Shown piece by piece: positions 18,279 through 26,876 of a stretch of 64,000 nt of DNA. The notes beneath the pieces were generated by a model that ran no database searches, was not told the DNA's origin, and saw nothing but the letters and a program-made list of their open reading frames with translations. The DNA is taken from positions 434,001 to 498,000 of the forward strand of contig NZ_JACWZZ010000003.1 of the NCBI RefSeq assembly GCF_014698995.1. The letters are read 5' to 3'. A program made the translations under genes and the position numbers. The DNA is from Hymenobacter duratus. GTDB lineage: Bacteria > Bacteroidota > Bacteroidia > Cytophagales > Hymenobacteraceae. The stretch's first letter is position 1, and each line of letters starts with the position of its first letter.

Positions 18279-18508
18279 TTGGTCGAATTTCCCAGCACAG
18301 CTCGAAAAGGATATGTATGGGCCGAATTGCCGTTGCAATTAACCGCTCACTCACCGGCCGCTGAAAATACCCGGCATACAGGAGAGTTCAGAACAGTTCC
18401 GGCGGGGGCGGGTGGTAGTTTGCTTCTCTAAATCCAGCCCGCGCCGCACCCGTCCGGTGCCTGCCAATGGCTGGCCGGCTTATCCCTCCCACCCTCGTCT
18501 TCTCCGCT

Positions 18509-19789
18509 ATGCTCACGGATCAACAGATTCAGGACCTCAACCAGCCGCTGCTGGACGACCACCAATTCCGTTATCAATTCCTTACCGAGTTGCTGGCCCG
18601 CCGCGGCGTGGAAGCGCCGGACGTGGTGCAGCAGCTGGTGGCATTTCAGGTGGCTATTCCGAGCTGGGCGCTGGGCACGGGCGGCACCCGCTTCGGGCGC
18701 TACCCGTTGGGCGGTGAACCGCGCAGCCTGGAAGAGAAAATCCAGGACGTGGCTTTGCTCAACCGCCTCAACGGTTCGTCGAACTCGATTTCGCTGCACA
18801 TTCCGTGGGACATTCCACAGGACGTGCCGGCCCTGCAGCAGCAGCTGCGCGAGTCGGGCCTGACGATTGATTCGATGAACTCGAACACGTTTCAGGACCA
18901 GAAAAACCAGCCCTATTCCTACAAGTTCGGCTCTTTGAGCAGCACCGAAACCGCCGTACGCCAGCAGGCCATTCAGCACAACATCGAGTGCGTGGAATAC
19001 GGCAAGCAGCTGGGCGCAAAAATCCACACGGTGTGGCTCGCCGACGGCTCCAACTTCCCCGGCCAGCAGCACCTGCGCCGCGCCTACCAGCGCACTGCCG
19101 AGTCGTTGGCCAGCATCTACGAGGCCATGCCTTCGGATATGACGATGCTGATTGAATATAAGCCATACGAGCCGCACTTTTACTCCACCGTCATTCCGGA
19201 CTGGGGCACGTCGTACTCGTTGTGCCAGTATCTGGGCCAGCAGGCGCAGGTGCTCGTGGATCTGGGCCATCATCTGCCCAACACCAACATCGAGCAGATT
19301 GTGGGCCGCCTCAAGCACTTTGGGCGCCTGGGTGGTTTCCACTTCAACGGCTCGATGTACGGCGACGACGACCTGACTACCGGCAGCACCAAGCCGTTTC
19401 AACTGTTTCTGATTTTCAACGAGCTGGTGGATGCCGCTCAAGACCAGACGCTGACCGAGGCCGCCGTGGCCTACATGATTGACGCCAGCCACAACACCAA
19501 AGACCCGCTCGAGGATTTGCTGCAATCCGTGGAAAGCATCCTGGGCGCCTACGCCAAAGCCCTGCTGGTTGACCGCGCCGCCCTCCACGAAGCCCAGGAA
19601 TCCAACGACGTGGTGCGGGCCGAAGAACTGCTGCGCGACGCTTTCCTGACCGACGTACGGCCGCTAGTGGCCGAGGCCTACCGCCAGGCCGGCGGCGCCC
19701 TGAGTCCGGTGGCCGTGTACCGCGCCGGCCAGGTACGTGAGCAACTCATTCAGCAACGCGGCAAACTCAGCCTCTCGACCGGCCTGTAA
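18509..19789 (+). CDS. rhaI: L-rhamnose isomerase, RhaI (non-RhaA) type
   Basis: The 426-residue product starts at the ATG at 18509. It has the TIM-barrel xylose-isomerase-like fold, with SSNSISLHIPWDIP, MLIEYKPYEPHFY, VLVDLGHHLPNTNIEQ and GGFHFNGSMYGDDDLTTGS. Glu216, Asp251, His278 and Asp325 sit at the spacing I recall for the metal ligands of Pseudomonas stutzeri L-rhamnose isomerase, a group unrelated in close sequence to enteric RhaA. It converts L-rhamnose to L-rhamnulose in the cytoplasm with Mn2+ or a similar metal. The kinase gene begins two bases after its stop codon, so the two are translationally coupled. Enzymes of this group also act on other aldoses, so a broader substrate range is possible. 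Confidence 0.88.
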   Translation: MLTDQQIQDLNQPLLDDHQFRYQFLTELLARRGVEAPDVVQQLVAFQVAIPSWALGTGGTRFGRYPLGGEPRSLEEKIQDVALLNRLNGSSNSISLHIPWDIPQDVPALQQQLRESGLTIDSMNSNTFQDQKNQPYSYKFGSLSSTETAVRQQAIQHNIECVEYGKQLGAKIHTVWLADGSNFPGQQHLRRAYQRTAESLASIYEAMPSDMTMLIEYKPYEPHFYSTVIPDWGTSYSLCQYLGQQAQVLVDLGHHLPNTNIEQIVGRLKHFGRLGGFHFNGSMYGDDDLTTGSTKPFQLFLIFNELVDAAQDQTLTEAAVAYMIDASHNTKDPLEDLLQSVESILGAYAKALLVDRAALHEAQESNDVVRAEELLRDAFLTDVRPLVAEAYRQAGGALSPVAVYRAGQVREQLIQQRGKLSLSTGL

Positions 19790-19791
19790 GC

Positions 19792-21120
19792 ATGAAAAAA
19801 TCCATCTACGCCGTGTTCGATGTTGGCAAGACCAACAAGAAAGTTATCCTCTTTGATGAGGACCGCCAGATCATCGACGAGCACCAGCAAGTGTGCCTGG
19901 AAACCGTGGACGAGGAAGGCTTTCCGTGCGAAACCCTGACGCGCCTCTCGCAGTGGGTGCAGGACCGCTGGCAGGCGCTCCGCCACGACACGCACTACAA
20001 CCTAAAGGGCGTGAATTTCACGTCGTACGGGGCCAGCTTTGTGCATTTGGGGGCTAATGGCCAACCGATTCTGCCGCTCTACAACTACCTCAAACCGCTG
20101 CCAGCGCCCATGCAGGAGCAGTTTTTTGCGGAGCTGGAGCAGAGCCCGGTCGACTTTGCCATTGAAACCTGCTCGCCGCGGCTAGGCATGCTCAACTCCG
20201 GCCTGCAGCTGTACTGGCTCAAGCAAACCCGGCCCGAGCAATACGCCCGCATACGCACCTCGCTGCACTTGCCGCAGTACCTGTCCTACCTCATCACGGG
20301 CGAGGCGTTCAGCGACTTCACGTCGGTGGGCTGCCACACAGGGCTCTGGAACTTCAAGCTGGGCCGCTACCACGACTGGGTGTACCGCGAAGGCATCGAC
20401 GACAAGCTGGCACCGCTCACCAAAGACTCCATTGCGTCGGTGGTCGACGGCATCTTGGTGGGTGTGGGGTTGCACGACAGCTCGGCCGCGCTGCTGCCCT
20501 ACCTGCAGGAAAACGAGCAACCATTTTTGCTGGTTTCTACGGGCACCTGGGCCGTTACGCTCAACCCGTTTAACCGCGAGCCACTCACGCCCGAGCTGCT
20601 GCGCCGCGACTGCCTGAGCTACCTCTCGCCGAAAGGCGAAATGACCAAGGCGTCGCGCGTATTCTTTGGGCGGGAGCACGACTTTCAGGTACAGCGCATT
20701 GCGCACTACTTCCATGTCAAGCCCGATTTCTACCACTCCCTGATGGTGGCTCGGCCTTACGACGAGGCCTCGCTGAGCTTCCGGCCCTGGTGCATGCACG
20801 GCACCGGGCCATTCCCCGAGCAGCCCGCCACCGAGTGGGACCTGAGCAACTTCAGTACCGCTGCCGATGCCTACCAGCACCTCATGCACGGGCTGATGCG
20901 CATCCTCACCGAGTCCATCAATCTGATTCGCAAAGACGAAAAGCTGATTTACGTGGATGGCGGCTTTGCCCGCAATCCGCTGTTTATGCAGCTGCTTGGC
21001 TGGAGTTTTCCGGGTGCCAAAATCCGCACGCTGGAAGTGCCCCAGGCCACAGCGTTGGGCGCGCTCATGCACATGGAGCAAGGCGAAGCCTGGAAGAAAA
21101 CGCAGCTCTTGTTTAGTTGA
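19792..21120 (+). CDS. rhaB: FGGY-family rhamnulokinase
   Basis: The 442-residue product has the FGGY kinase fold: an N-terminal nucleotide-binding segment (YAVFDVGKTNKKVILFDEDR), the central LVSTGTWAVTLNPFN, and a C-terminal LIYVDGGFARNPLFMQLLGW with VPQATALGALMHM. It should phosphorylate L-rhamnulose to L-rhamnulose-1-phosphate with ATP, feeding the aldolase at 14,713. It starts immediately after rhaI. The sequence is closer to the Bacteroidota rhamnulokinase/fuculokinase-like group than to enteric RhaB, so fuculose or xylulose kinase activity is the alternative. The neighbours favour rhamnulose. Confidence 0.85.
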   Translation: MKKSIYAVFDVGKTNKKVILFDEDRQIIDEHQQVCLETVDEEGFPCETLTRLSQWVQDRWQALRHDTHYNLKGVNFTSYGASFVHLGANGQPILPLYNYLKPLPAPMQEQFFAELEQSPVDFAIETCSPRLGMLNSGLQLYWLKQTRPEQYARIRTSLHLPQYLSYLITGEAFSDFTSVGCHTGLWNFKLGRYHDWVYREGIDDKLAPLTKDSIASVVDGILVGVGLHDSSAALLPYLQENEQPFLLVSTGTWAVTLNPFNREPLTPELLRRDCLSYLSPKGEMTKASRVFFGREHDFQVQRIAHYFHVKPDFYHSLMVARPYDEASLSFRPWCMHGTGPFPEQPATEWDLSNFSTAADAYQHLMHGLMRILTESINLIRKDEKLIYVDGGFARNPLFMQLLGWSFPGAKIRTLEVPQATALGALMHMEQGEAWKKTQLLFS

Positions 21121-21152
21121 TTTTTCGCCCCACCGCACCCTAGCAACTCGTT

Positions 21153-21239
21153 GTCATGCTGAGCTTGCCGAAGCATCTCTACCGCAATAGCAGTCAAGTT
21201 ACTTTGGCGAAAGAGATGCTTCGACCGGCTCAGCATGAC
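21153..21239. repeat. interspersed inverted repeat, GTCATGCTGAGC family
   Basis: The arms 21153-21180 and 21212-21239 are near-perfect complements containing TCATGCTGAGCTTGCCGAAG. The family recurs at 24,101, 32,345 and 37,852. Here it separates the kinase gene from lutA. Confidence 0.88.
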
Positions 21240-21253
21240 GTTTAAAAAAACGC

Positions 21254-21997
21254 ATGAAAGTAGCCCTTTTCGTCCCTTGCTACGTCGACCAGTTTTATCC
21301 GCAGGTGGCTATTGCCTCGCTGCAGTTGCTGGAAAAACTAGGCGTGCGGGCGCATTTCCCGAAGCAGCAAACCTGCTGCGGGCAGCCGATGGCCAACAGC
21401 GGCTGTGAGCAGGACGCCAAGCCGGTGTACCACAACTTCGTGGATGCTTTTCAGGACTACGACTACGTGGTGGGGCCGGCTGGTAGCTGCGTGTACCACG
21501 TGCGCAAGCACTTCGACATCATCGAGCAGACGCCGGCGGTGCAGCACGTACGCACCAACACGCTGGAGCTGTTCGATTTCATCATTAATGTGCTGGGCAT
21601 CACAGAAATTCCGGGGTCATTTCCCCACAAAGTAGGGCTGCACCTGAGCTGCCACGGCCAGCGCGGCCTGCACCAAGCCAACGAATCGGAAATGACGCCG
21701 GTGCGCGACGGGCAGCTGCGGCGGCTACTGAGCGGCCTGCAGGGCCTGGAGCTAACGGAGCTGACCCGTAACGACGAATGCTGCGGTTTCGGGGGCACGT
21801 TCTGCGTGAGCGAAGCCGGCATTTCGGCGCGCATGGGCCAGGACCGGGTGCAGGACCACGTGCGCAACGGCACGCAGGTGCTTACCGGCGGCGACATGTC
21901 GTGTCTGATGCACCTAGAAGGCATCGTGCGCCGCCAGAAGCTGCCGGTGCGCGTGCTGCACGCCGCCGAAATCCTTAATGGAGTAATTATCGGTTGA
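21254..21997 (+). CDS. lutA: LutA/YkgE-type Fe-S subunit of lactate oxidation complex
   Basis: The 247-residue product carries two CCG (cysteine-rich) domains: QTCCGQPMANSGC near residue 40 and NDECCGFGGTFCV near residue 175, each expected to hold an unusual Fe-S centre. It opens MKVALFVPCYVDQFYPQVA, as LutA/YkgE proteins do. With LutB and LutC it oxidises L-lactate to pyruvate in the cytoplasm. In this cluster the lactate would come from L-rhamnose through the bifunctional aldolase/dehydrogenase, so the operon takes the whole sugar to pyruvate and dihydroxyacetone phosphate. A palindromic repeat lies upstream and another separates it from lutB. Confidence 0.9.
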   Translation: MKVALFVPCYVDQFYPQVAIASLQLLEKLGVRAHFPKQQTCCGQPMANSGCEQDAKPVYHNFVDAFQDYDYVVGPAGSCVYHVRKHFDIIEQTPAVQHVRTNTLELFDFIINVLGITEIPGSFPHKVGLHLSCHGQRGLHQANESEMTPVRDGQLRRLLSGLQGLELTELTRNDECCGFGGTFCVSEAGISARMGQDRVQDHVRNGTQVLTGGDMSCLMHLEGIVRRQKLPVRVLHAAEILNGVIIG

Positions 21998-22123
21998 TGG
22001 CTGATTGCTGGAGGTTGAGTGTTAGCTGATGATTGTTGAAAATCGACAGTCGTCAATCACCAACCAACAATCAGCCATCAACCTCCAACAATTAACAATC
22101 AGCCCCCAGCCATCAACAATCAA
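21993..22123. repeat. interspersed TTGATGGCTGATTG / CAATCAGCCATCAA repeat
   Basis: The segment is built from repeated, inverted TGATTGTTGG-like words (for example GGTTGATGGCTGATTG and CAATCAGCCATCAACC). A related segment lies at 26,731-26,876. It spans the lutA-lutB gap, and its open frame falsely extends lutB by 32 codons. Confidence 0.75.
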
Positions 22124-22124
22124 G

Positions 22125-23501
22125 ATGAGCCATTCTGAACGCTCCGATATTTTCCTGCTGGATGCTGAGCGCACCACCTGGCACGACGAAACGCTGTGGT
22201 TTGTGCGCGAGAAGCGCGACAAAGCGGTGTACGCCACGCCCGAGTTTCAGAAGCTGCGCCAGCTGGCTTCCGACATCAAAGACCACACGCTCAGCCGGCT
22301 GGATTTCTATTTGCAGCAGTTTGAGGAAAACGCCCGCCGCAATGGCGTGCACGTGCATTGGGCTGCCGATGCCACCGAACATAATGCCATTGTGCTGGGG
22401 CTGCTGCGCCAGCATGGTGCGACCCGCGTGGTCAAGAGCAAGTCCATGCTCACCGAGGAGTGCCACCTGAATCCGCACCTGCTGGCAAACGGCATCGAGG
22501 TAATTGATACTGACCTGGGTGAGCGAATTATTCAGCTGCGCGAGGAAGCACCCAGCCACGTAGTACTGCCCGCCATTCACCTGAAAAAGGAGGACGTCGG
22601 CGACACGTTTCATAAGTACCTCGGCACCGAAAAAGGCAACAACGACCCGCAGCAGCTCACCGAAACGGCGCGCCAGCACCTACGCGAGAAATTTCTGGCG
22701 GGCCAAGTGGCTATTTCGGGCGTGAACTTCGCGGTGGCCGAAACCGGCACCGTGGTGGTGTGCACCAACGAAGGCAACGCCGACCTGGGCGTGAACCTGG
22801 CGCAGGTGCACATTGCATGCATGGGTATGGAAAAACTGATTCCGCGCCTCTCCGATTTGAGCGTATTCACGCGCATTCTCACGCGCAGCGCCACCGGCCA
22901 GCCCATCACCACCTACACCTCGCACTTCACCCGGCCTGCCGAGGGCAAGGAGCTGCACATCGTCATCGTGGACAACGGCCGCACCCAGCAGCTGGGCCGG
23001 CCCGATTTCCGGGCTTCGCTGAAGTGCATCCGGTGCGGGGCCTGCATGAACACCTGCCCGGTGTATCGCCGCAGCGGCGGCCACAGCTACGACTTCACAA
23101 TTCCGGGTCCGATTGGCGCGATTCTGTCGCCCAACATCGACATGCGCAAGCACGCCTCGCTGCCGTTTGCCAGCACGCTCTGCGGCTCCTGCACCGATGT
23201 GTGCCCCGTTAAAATCGACATCCATACGCAGCTCTACAAATGGCGGCAGGTACTGGGTGAGGCGGGCAAGCTGCCGGCCAGCAAGAAGTGGAGCATGCGC
23301 CTGCTCAGCCGCGTGCTGGCAAAACCAGGGATGTACAGCGCGGGCGGCAAAGTGGCCAGGCAGGCGCTACGCCTGCTGCCGCACGGCCTCACCCACGGCC
23401 AGGGCTACAACCCCTGGGCCATTGCGCGTGAGTTGCCGGAACCGCCCCAGCAAAGCTTCCGCGAGTGGTACGCCCAACAACCTCAGAACGACAAGGCATG
23501 A
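22125..23501 (+). CDS. lutB: LutB/YkgF-type ferredoxin-like subunit of lactate oxidation complex
   Basis: The 458-residue product starts at the ATG at 22125 (MSHSERSDIFLLDAERTTW). The upstream in-frame codons are repeat DNA. The N-terminal ~300 residues are the LUD domain (HWAADATEHNAIVLGLLRQH, SGVNFAVAETGTVVVCTNEG). Two 4Fe-4S clusters follow: CIRCGACMNTCPVYRRSGG and CGSCTDVCPVKIDIHTQLY. It passes electrons from lactate oxidation and probably faces the quinone pool. Its stop overlaps the lutC start by 4 bases, so LutB and LutC are translationally coupled. Confidence 0.92.
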   Translation: MSHSERSDIFLLDAERTTWHDETLWFVREKRDKAVYATPEFQKLRQLASDIKDHTLSRLDFYLQQFEENARRNGVHVHWAADATEHNAIVLGLLRQHGATRVVKSKSMLTEECHLNPHLLANGIEVIDTDLGERIIQLREEAPSHVVLPAIHLKKEDVGDTFHKYLGTEKGNNDPQQLTETARQHLREKFLAGQVAISGVNFAVAETGTVVVCTNEGNADLGVNLAQVHIACMGMEKLIPRLSDLSVFTRILTRSATGQPITTYTSHFTRPAEGKELHIVIVDNGRTQQLGRPDFRASLKCIRCGACMNTCPVYRRSGGHSYDFTIPGPIGAILSPNIDMRKHASLPFASTLCGSCTDVCPVKIDIHTQLYKWRQVLGEAGKLPASKKWSMRLLSRVLAKPGMYSAGGKVARQALRLLPHGLTHGQGYNPWAIARELPEPPQQSFREWYAQQPQNDKA

Positions 23502-24067
23502 GCAGCCGCGAAAAAATCCTGGCCGCCGTGACGGCCAACCAGCCTGCCGAAGTACCGCTGCCTACCGTGCCGTTTTTCGAAGGCGACGCCTCAGTGGAAA
23601 AGTTTACGGCGCTTGTGCAGGCCATTGGTGGGCGCGTGGTGGAAGTCGCCGCCTTGGCTCACTTGGAGGAGGTTGTCCGGCAGCTGTTCCCGGCGGACTA
23701 CCGCATGGCCTCCCCCCTGCTCTCCTCTACCAACGTATCCGTTGATGCGCAAACTCCGCTGGCGGTGCTGGCCGACGTAGAACTGGCGGTGTTGCAGGGC
23801 GAGTTTGGGGTGGCCGAAAACGGTGCTATCTGGCTGCCGGAAGAAAACATGCTGCACCGCGCGCTACCCATGATAACGCAGCACCTCGCCCTGGTTCTCA
23901 GCCAGCAGCAGCTGGTAGCCACCATGCACCAGGCCTACGCCCGGCTGGCCACGGTGGGCGGCTACGGCACATTCCTGGCCGGCCCTTCCAAAACCGCCGA
24001 CATCGAGCAGTCGTTGGTGATTGGCGCCCACGGCGCCCGCAGCCTGACGGTGCTACTGGTGCCTTAG
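23498..24067 (+). CDS. lutC: LutC/YkgG-type LUD-domain subunit of lactate oxidation complex
   Basis: The 189-residue product starts at the ATG at 23498, inside the stop codon of lutB (ATGA overlap). It is a single LUD (former DUF162) domain with ADVELAVLQGEFGVAENGAI, FLAGPSKTADIEQSLVIGAH and a typical GARSLTVLLVP C-terminus. It is the third member of the LutABC L-lactate dehydrogenase. It is the last gene of the plus-strand rhamnose cluster. The next genes are on the other strand, across a palindromic repeat. Confidence 0.92.
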   Translation: MSSREKILAAVTANQPAEVPLPTVPFFEGDASVEKFTALVQAIGGRVVEVAALAHLEEVVRQLFPADYRMASPLLSSTNVSVDAQTPLAVLADVELAVLQGEFGVAENGAIWLPEENMLHRALPMITQHLALVLSQQQLVATMHQAYARLATVGGYGTFLAGPSKTADIEQSLVIGAHGARSLTVLLVP

Positions 24068-24100
24068 GCTGCGTCTGCAAAGTCGTTTGAAGCGTAGTAA

Positions 24101-24195
24101 ACGTCATGCTGAGCTTGCCGAAGCATCTTTACTGCTTCGTTACAATAGTAATCAGGCAAAGCGGGAGAGATGCTTCGGCAAGCTCAGCATGACGT
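24101..24195. repeat. interspersed inverted repeat, GTCATGCTGAGC family
   Basis: The outer arms ACGTCATGCTGAGC and GCTCAGCATGACGT are perfect complements, and pairing continues through TTGCCGAAGCATC. It lies between the convergent lutC and SDR genes. Confidence 0.9.
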
Positions 24196-24250
24196 TCTGG
24201 AGTTTTCAGACCCAGCCTAGTCAATTCTATGCCTTATGGCCAGCCACTAT

Positions 24251-25039
24251 TCAGGCATTGGCCAGGGCGCGGTCGAGGTGCACGTAGCCGCCATCGACGT
24301 GCAGAATCTGGCCGGTGGTGTGGCTGCTGCGGGCCGAGAGCAGAAAGGCCGTGGTGTTAGCAATTTCTTCGGCCGTGGTCATGCGGTTTTCCAGAGGAAT
24401 TCGGGCGGTGATTTCGCGGAGCTTTTCGGCGGGGTTATGCAGCGTCTGAATCCAGGATTCGTATTGCGGCGTCCAGCACTCGGCCACCATCACGGCATTC
24501 ACGCGGATACCGTATTTGAGCAGTTCTACGGCCCATTCGCGGGTGAGGGCATTGCGGCCGCCGTTGGCGGCGGCGTAGGCCGAGGTATTGCCCTGGCCCG
24601 TTTCGGCCGTTTTGGAGCTGATGTTCACGATGCTGCCCCGCGACTTTTTCAGCTCCGGCAGCGCGTGGTGCGCCAGCAGGTAGTAGTGCACCAGGTTGCG
24701 GTGCAGACTCGCCACAAATCCCTCGTAGCTGCCGTGCTCCAAGCCCACGCCGTCGTTCACGCCGGCGTTATTTACCAGCCCATCCAGGCGGCCAAACTGC
24801 GCCACGGCGGCTTGCACGGCCGCTTCGCACTGCGCCGGGTCCGATAGCTCGGCCACCACCTGGCCGGCGCGGCCACCCGCCGCTACCACAGCCGCTACGG
24901 CAGCCTGATTATCGGCTTCGTTGCGGCCGATGATAACCGGCACGGCACCTTCCCGCGCCAGCACCTGCACAATACCTTCGCCGATGCCTTTGGCGCCGCC
25001 GCTTACGAGAATCACTTTGTCCTGAAGCTGTAAATCCAT
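24251..25039 (-). CDS. SDR oxidoreductase, probable L-fucose dehydrogenase, with altered active site
   Basis: The 262-residue Rossmann protein has the NAD(P) motif VSGGAKGIGEG, NNAG at residues 90-93 and the active-site serine in IVNISSKTAE. The usual YxxxK is Y155-A-A-A-N159, with Asn in place of the catalytic Lys; the codon AAC is clear. The C-terminus shows GQILHVDGGYVHLD. It lies 13 bp after the lactonase gene in a minus-strand set (lactonase, FAH hydrolase, SDR, FucP) that matches the oxidative L-fucose route. The expected job is oxidising L-fucose to L-fuconolactone. Because the second SDR in the set has a normal YxxxK, the two may do different steps. L-rhamnose dehydrogenase is the alternative. 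Confidence 0.7.
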   Translation of the reverse strand: MDLQLQDKVILVSGGAKGIGEGIVQVLAREGAVPVIIGRNEADNQAAVAAVVAAGGRAGQVVAELSDPAQCEAAVQAAVAQFGRLDGLVNNAGVNDGVGLEHGSYEGFVASLHRNLVHYYLLAHHALPELKKSRGSIVNISSKTAETGQGNTSAYAAANGGRNALTREWAVELLKYGIRVNAVMVAECWTPQYESWIQTLHNPAEKLREITARIPLENRMTTAEEIANTTAFLLSARSSHTTGQILHVDGGYVHLDRALANA

Positions 25040-25052
25040 GGCTAAAACTGAC

Positions 25053-25883
25053 TTATAAGTGGTACACCCGCGCGGCGTTTTCGCCCCAGAAACCGGCCTG
25101 CTCCGTTGCCGAAAAACGCGCTACGTAGTCCTGCACCAGTTCCACCACACGGCCGTAGCCCCCGGCCACGTTGCACACCGGCCAGTCGGAGCCAAACAGG
25201 AGGCGGGCGGGCCCAAAGGCGTCGAACACAACATCCAGATACGGCCGGAAATCCTGCGGCGTCCAGTGCTGCCAGTCGGCTTCCGTCACCAGGCCCGACA
25301 CCTTGCACAGAACGTTTTCGTGCGCGGCCAAAGCCTGCATTTTGCGCCGCCAAGGCTCCATCTCGCCAGCTTTAATGAGCGGCTTGGCGAGGTGGTCGAG
25401 CACAAAGGGCTGCGTGGAAAACACGTCTGCCAACTCGGCTGCGTAGTCCAGCTGGTCGGGTTGGATGAGCAGGTCATAGGTGAAGCCGTGCTGATACAGC
25501 GCCGCAATACCGCGCCGGAATTCCGGCCGGAGCATGAGGGCGTGGTCGGTTTCGCCCTGCAGGATATGCCGGAAGCCTTTCAGCTTATCGAACTGCGCGT
25601 AGTGTACCAACTGCTCGGCCACGTTTTCTGCCTGCAGATCAACCCAGCCTACCACGCCCCGGATGAAGTCGTGGCGGGCGGCTAGCTCCAGCAGAAACTC
25701 GGTTTCAGCCGTGCTTTGGCTGGCCTGCACGGCCACGCAACCGTCGAAGCCGTGGCGGTGCAACAGCGGCTCCAAATCCGGCGGCAGAAAGTCGCGCTGG
25801 ATGGCGGCCATATCGGGCGTTATCCAGGTGTCGCGCCGGGCGTCGAAGTGCCAGAAGTGCTGGTGCGCGTCAATCCTTGGCAT
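25053..25883 (-). CDS. amidohydrolase, probable L-fuconolactonase
   Basis: The 276-residue product belongs to the amidohydrolase-2 family. It starts RIDAHQHFWHF (metal-binding HxH-like) and continues with GCVAVQASQSTAETEFLLEL, FVLDHLAKP and LLFGSDWPVCNVAGGYG, the pattern of sugar-lactone lactonases. It should open L-fucono-1,5-lactone (or L-rhamnono-lactone) to the acid in the cytoplasm. Its start overlaps the 3' end of the FAH-family gene by 14 bp, so the two are translationally coupled. Confidence 0.82.
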   Translation of the reverse strand: MPRIDAHQHFWHFDARRDTWITPDMAAIQRDFLPPDLEPLLHRHGFDGCVAVQASQSTAETEFLLELAARHDFIRGVVGWVDLQAENVAEQLVHYAQFDKLKGFRHILQGETDHALMLRPEFRRGIAALYQHGFTYDLLIQPDQLDYAAELADVFSTQPFVLDHLAKPLIKAGEMEPWRRKMQALAAHENVLCKVSGLVTEADWQHWTPQDFRPYLDVVFDAFGPARLLFGSDWPVCNVAGGYGRVVELVQDYVARFSATEQAGFWGENAARVYHL

Positions 25884-26727
25884 AGGCCCGCAGTTGCTGC
25901 CGAGACGCGCCCAGCCCGTCGATGCCCAGCTCCACCACGTCGCCGGGCTTGAGGTACACGGGCGGGTTGAAGCCCAGCCCCACGCCGGCCGGGGTGCCCG
26001 TGGAAATGATGTCGCCGGGCAGCAGCGTCATGAACTGGCTGATGTAGCTGACCAGAAACGGAATCCGGAAAATCAGGTTGGCGGTAGTGCCGTCCTGCAT
26101 CATCTGCCCGTTCACGCTCAGCCACAAACGCAGGTTATCTACGTCCGGAATTTCGTCGGGCGTGGCCAGCCAGGGACCAATGGGCGCGAAGGTGTCGCAG
26201 CCCTTGCCTTTGTCCCAGGTGCCGCTGCGTTCCAACTGAAACTCGCGCTCCGACACGTCGTTGTGCAGCGCGTAGCCGGCAATGTACTCGTGCGCTTCGG
26301 CTTCGTCCACGTAGGAGGCGCGCCGGCCAATCACCACAGCCAGCTCCACTTCCCAGTCGGTTTTCACCGAATTTTTCGGGATGATAATGGCGTCGTTCGG
26401 GCCCACCAGCGCCGTGGTGGACTTGAAGAACAGCACCGGCTCGGGCGGCGGCGTGGCCCCGGTTTCGCGGGCGTGGTCGGCGTAGTTGAGGCCCACGCAC
26501 ACGATTTTGCTGGGTCGCGCCACCGGGCTGCCTAGTCGTACATCGTCGGACAGCTCCGGCAACTGGCTTTCGTTGGCTTGCACAAACTCCGCCAACCGCG
26601 CCAGGCCATTACTGGCAAAAAACGCTTCGTTGTAGTCTTCGCCGAAAGCTGAAACGTCGTACTTCCGGTCGTTGAGGATGATGCCGGGATGCTCCTGCTC
26701 AGGCCGGCCGTGGCGGATTAGCTTCAT
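25870..26727 (-). CDS. fumarylacetoacetate-hydrolase-family protein, probable 2,4-diketo-3-deoxy-L-fuconate hydrolase
   Basis: The 285-residue product has the FAH fold: IVCVGLNYADHARETG, FFKSTTALVGPNDAIIIP, then WEVELAVVIGRRA with acidic metal ligands, and GDIISTGTPAGVGLGFNPP. In the oxidative fucose pathway this enzyme splits 2,4-diketo-3-deoxy-L-fuconate to pyruvate and L-lactate. That lactate could feed the nearby LutABC complex. It lies between the lactonase (overlapping) and the second SDR. Activity on a ketodeoxyrhamnonate is the alternative. Confidence 0.82.
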   Translation of the reverse strand: MKLIRHGRPEQEHPGIILNDRKYDVSAFGEDYNEAFFASNGLARLAEFVQANESQLPELSDDVRLGSPVARPSKIVCVGLNYADHARETGATPPPEPVLFFKSTTALVGPNDAIIIPKNSVKTDWEVELAVVIGRRASYVDEAEAHEYIAGYALHNDVSEREFQLERSGTWDKGKGCDTFAPIGPWLATPDEIPDVDNLRLWLSVNGQMMQDGTTANLIFRIPFLVSYISQFMTLLPGDIISTGTPAGVGLGFNPPVYLKPGDVVELGIDGLGASRQQLRAYAKD

Positions 26728-26730
26728 ATG

Positions 26731-26876
26731 ATGCTAAGTGATTGGTGAAGGCTGATTGTTAATTGATGATTGTTGGGAGTTGATTGCTGGGAAGGTCGGG
26801 CAGATGAGTCGGACGTTGCAAAGCACAAAACAATCGGCCTCCAACAACCACCAATCAACTCCCACCAATCAATTAT
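26731..26876. repeat. interspersed TGATTGTTGG-type repeat
   Basis: It is made of inverted words such as GATTGTTGGGAGTTGATTG and CACCAATCAACTCCCACCAA, related to the segment at 21,993. It fills the gap between the FAH gene and the second SDR and overlaps the last few bases of the latter. Confidence 0.7.

Noticed and set aside
21153..21239. Intergenic palindromes as simple terminators
   Set aside because: They lack T-runs, recur as sequence families with conserved arms, and occur in gaps within apparent operons; they are listed as repeats.
22029..22124. Upstream start for lutB
   Set aside because: The extra 32 codons are Asn/Gln/Ser-rich repeat DNA; LutB homologues start near MSHSERSD.
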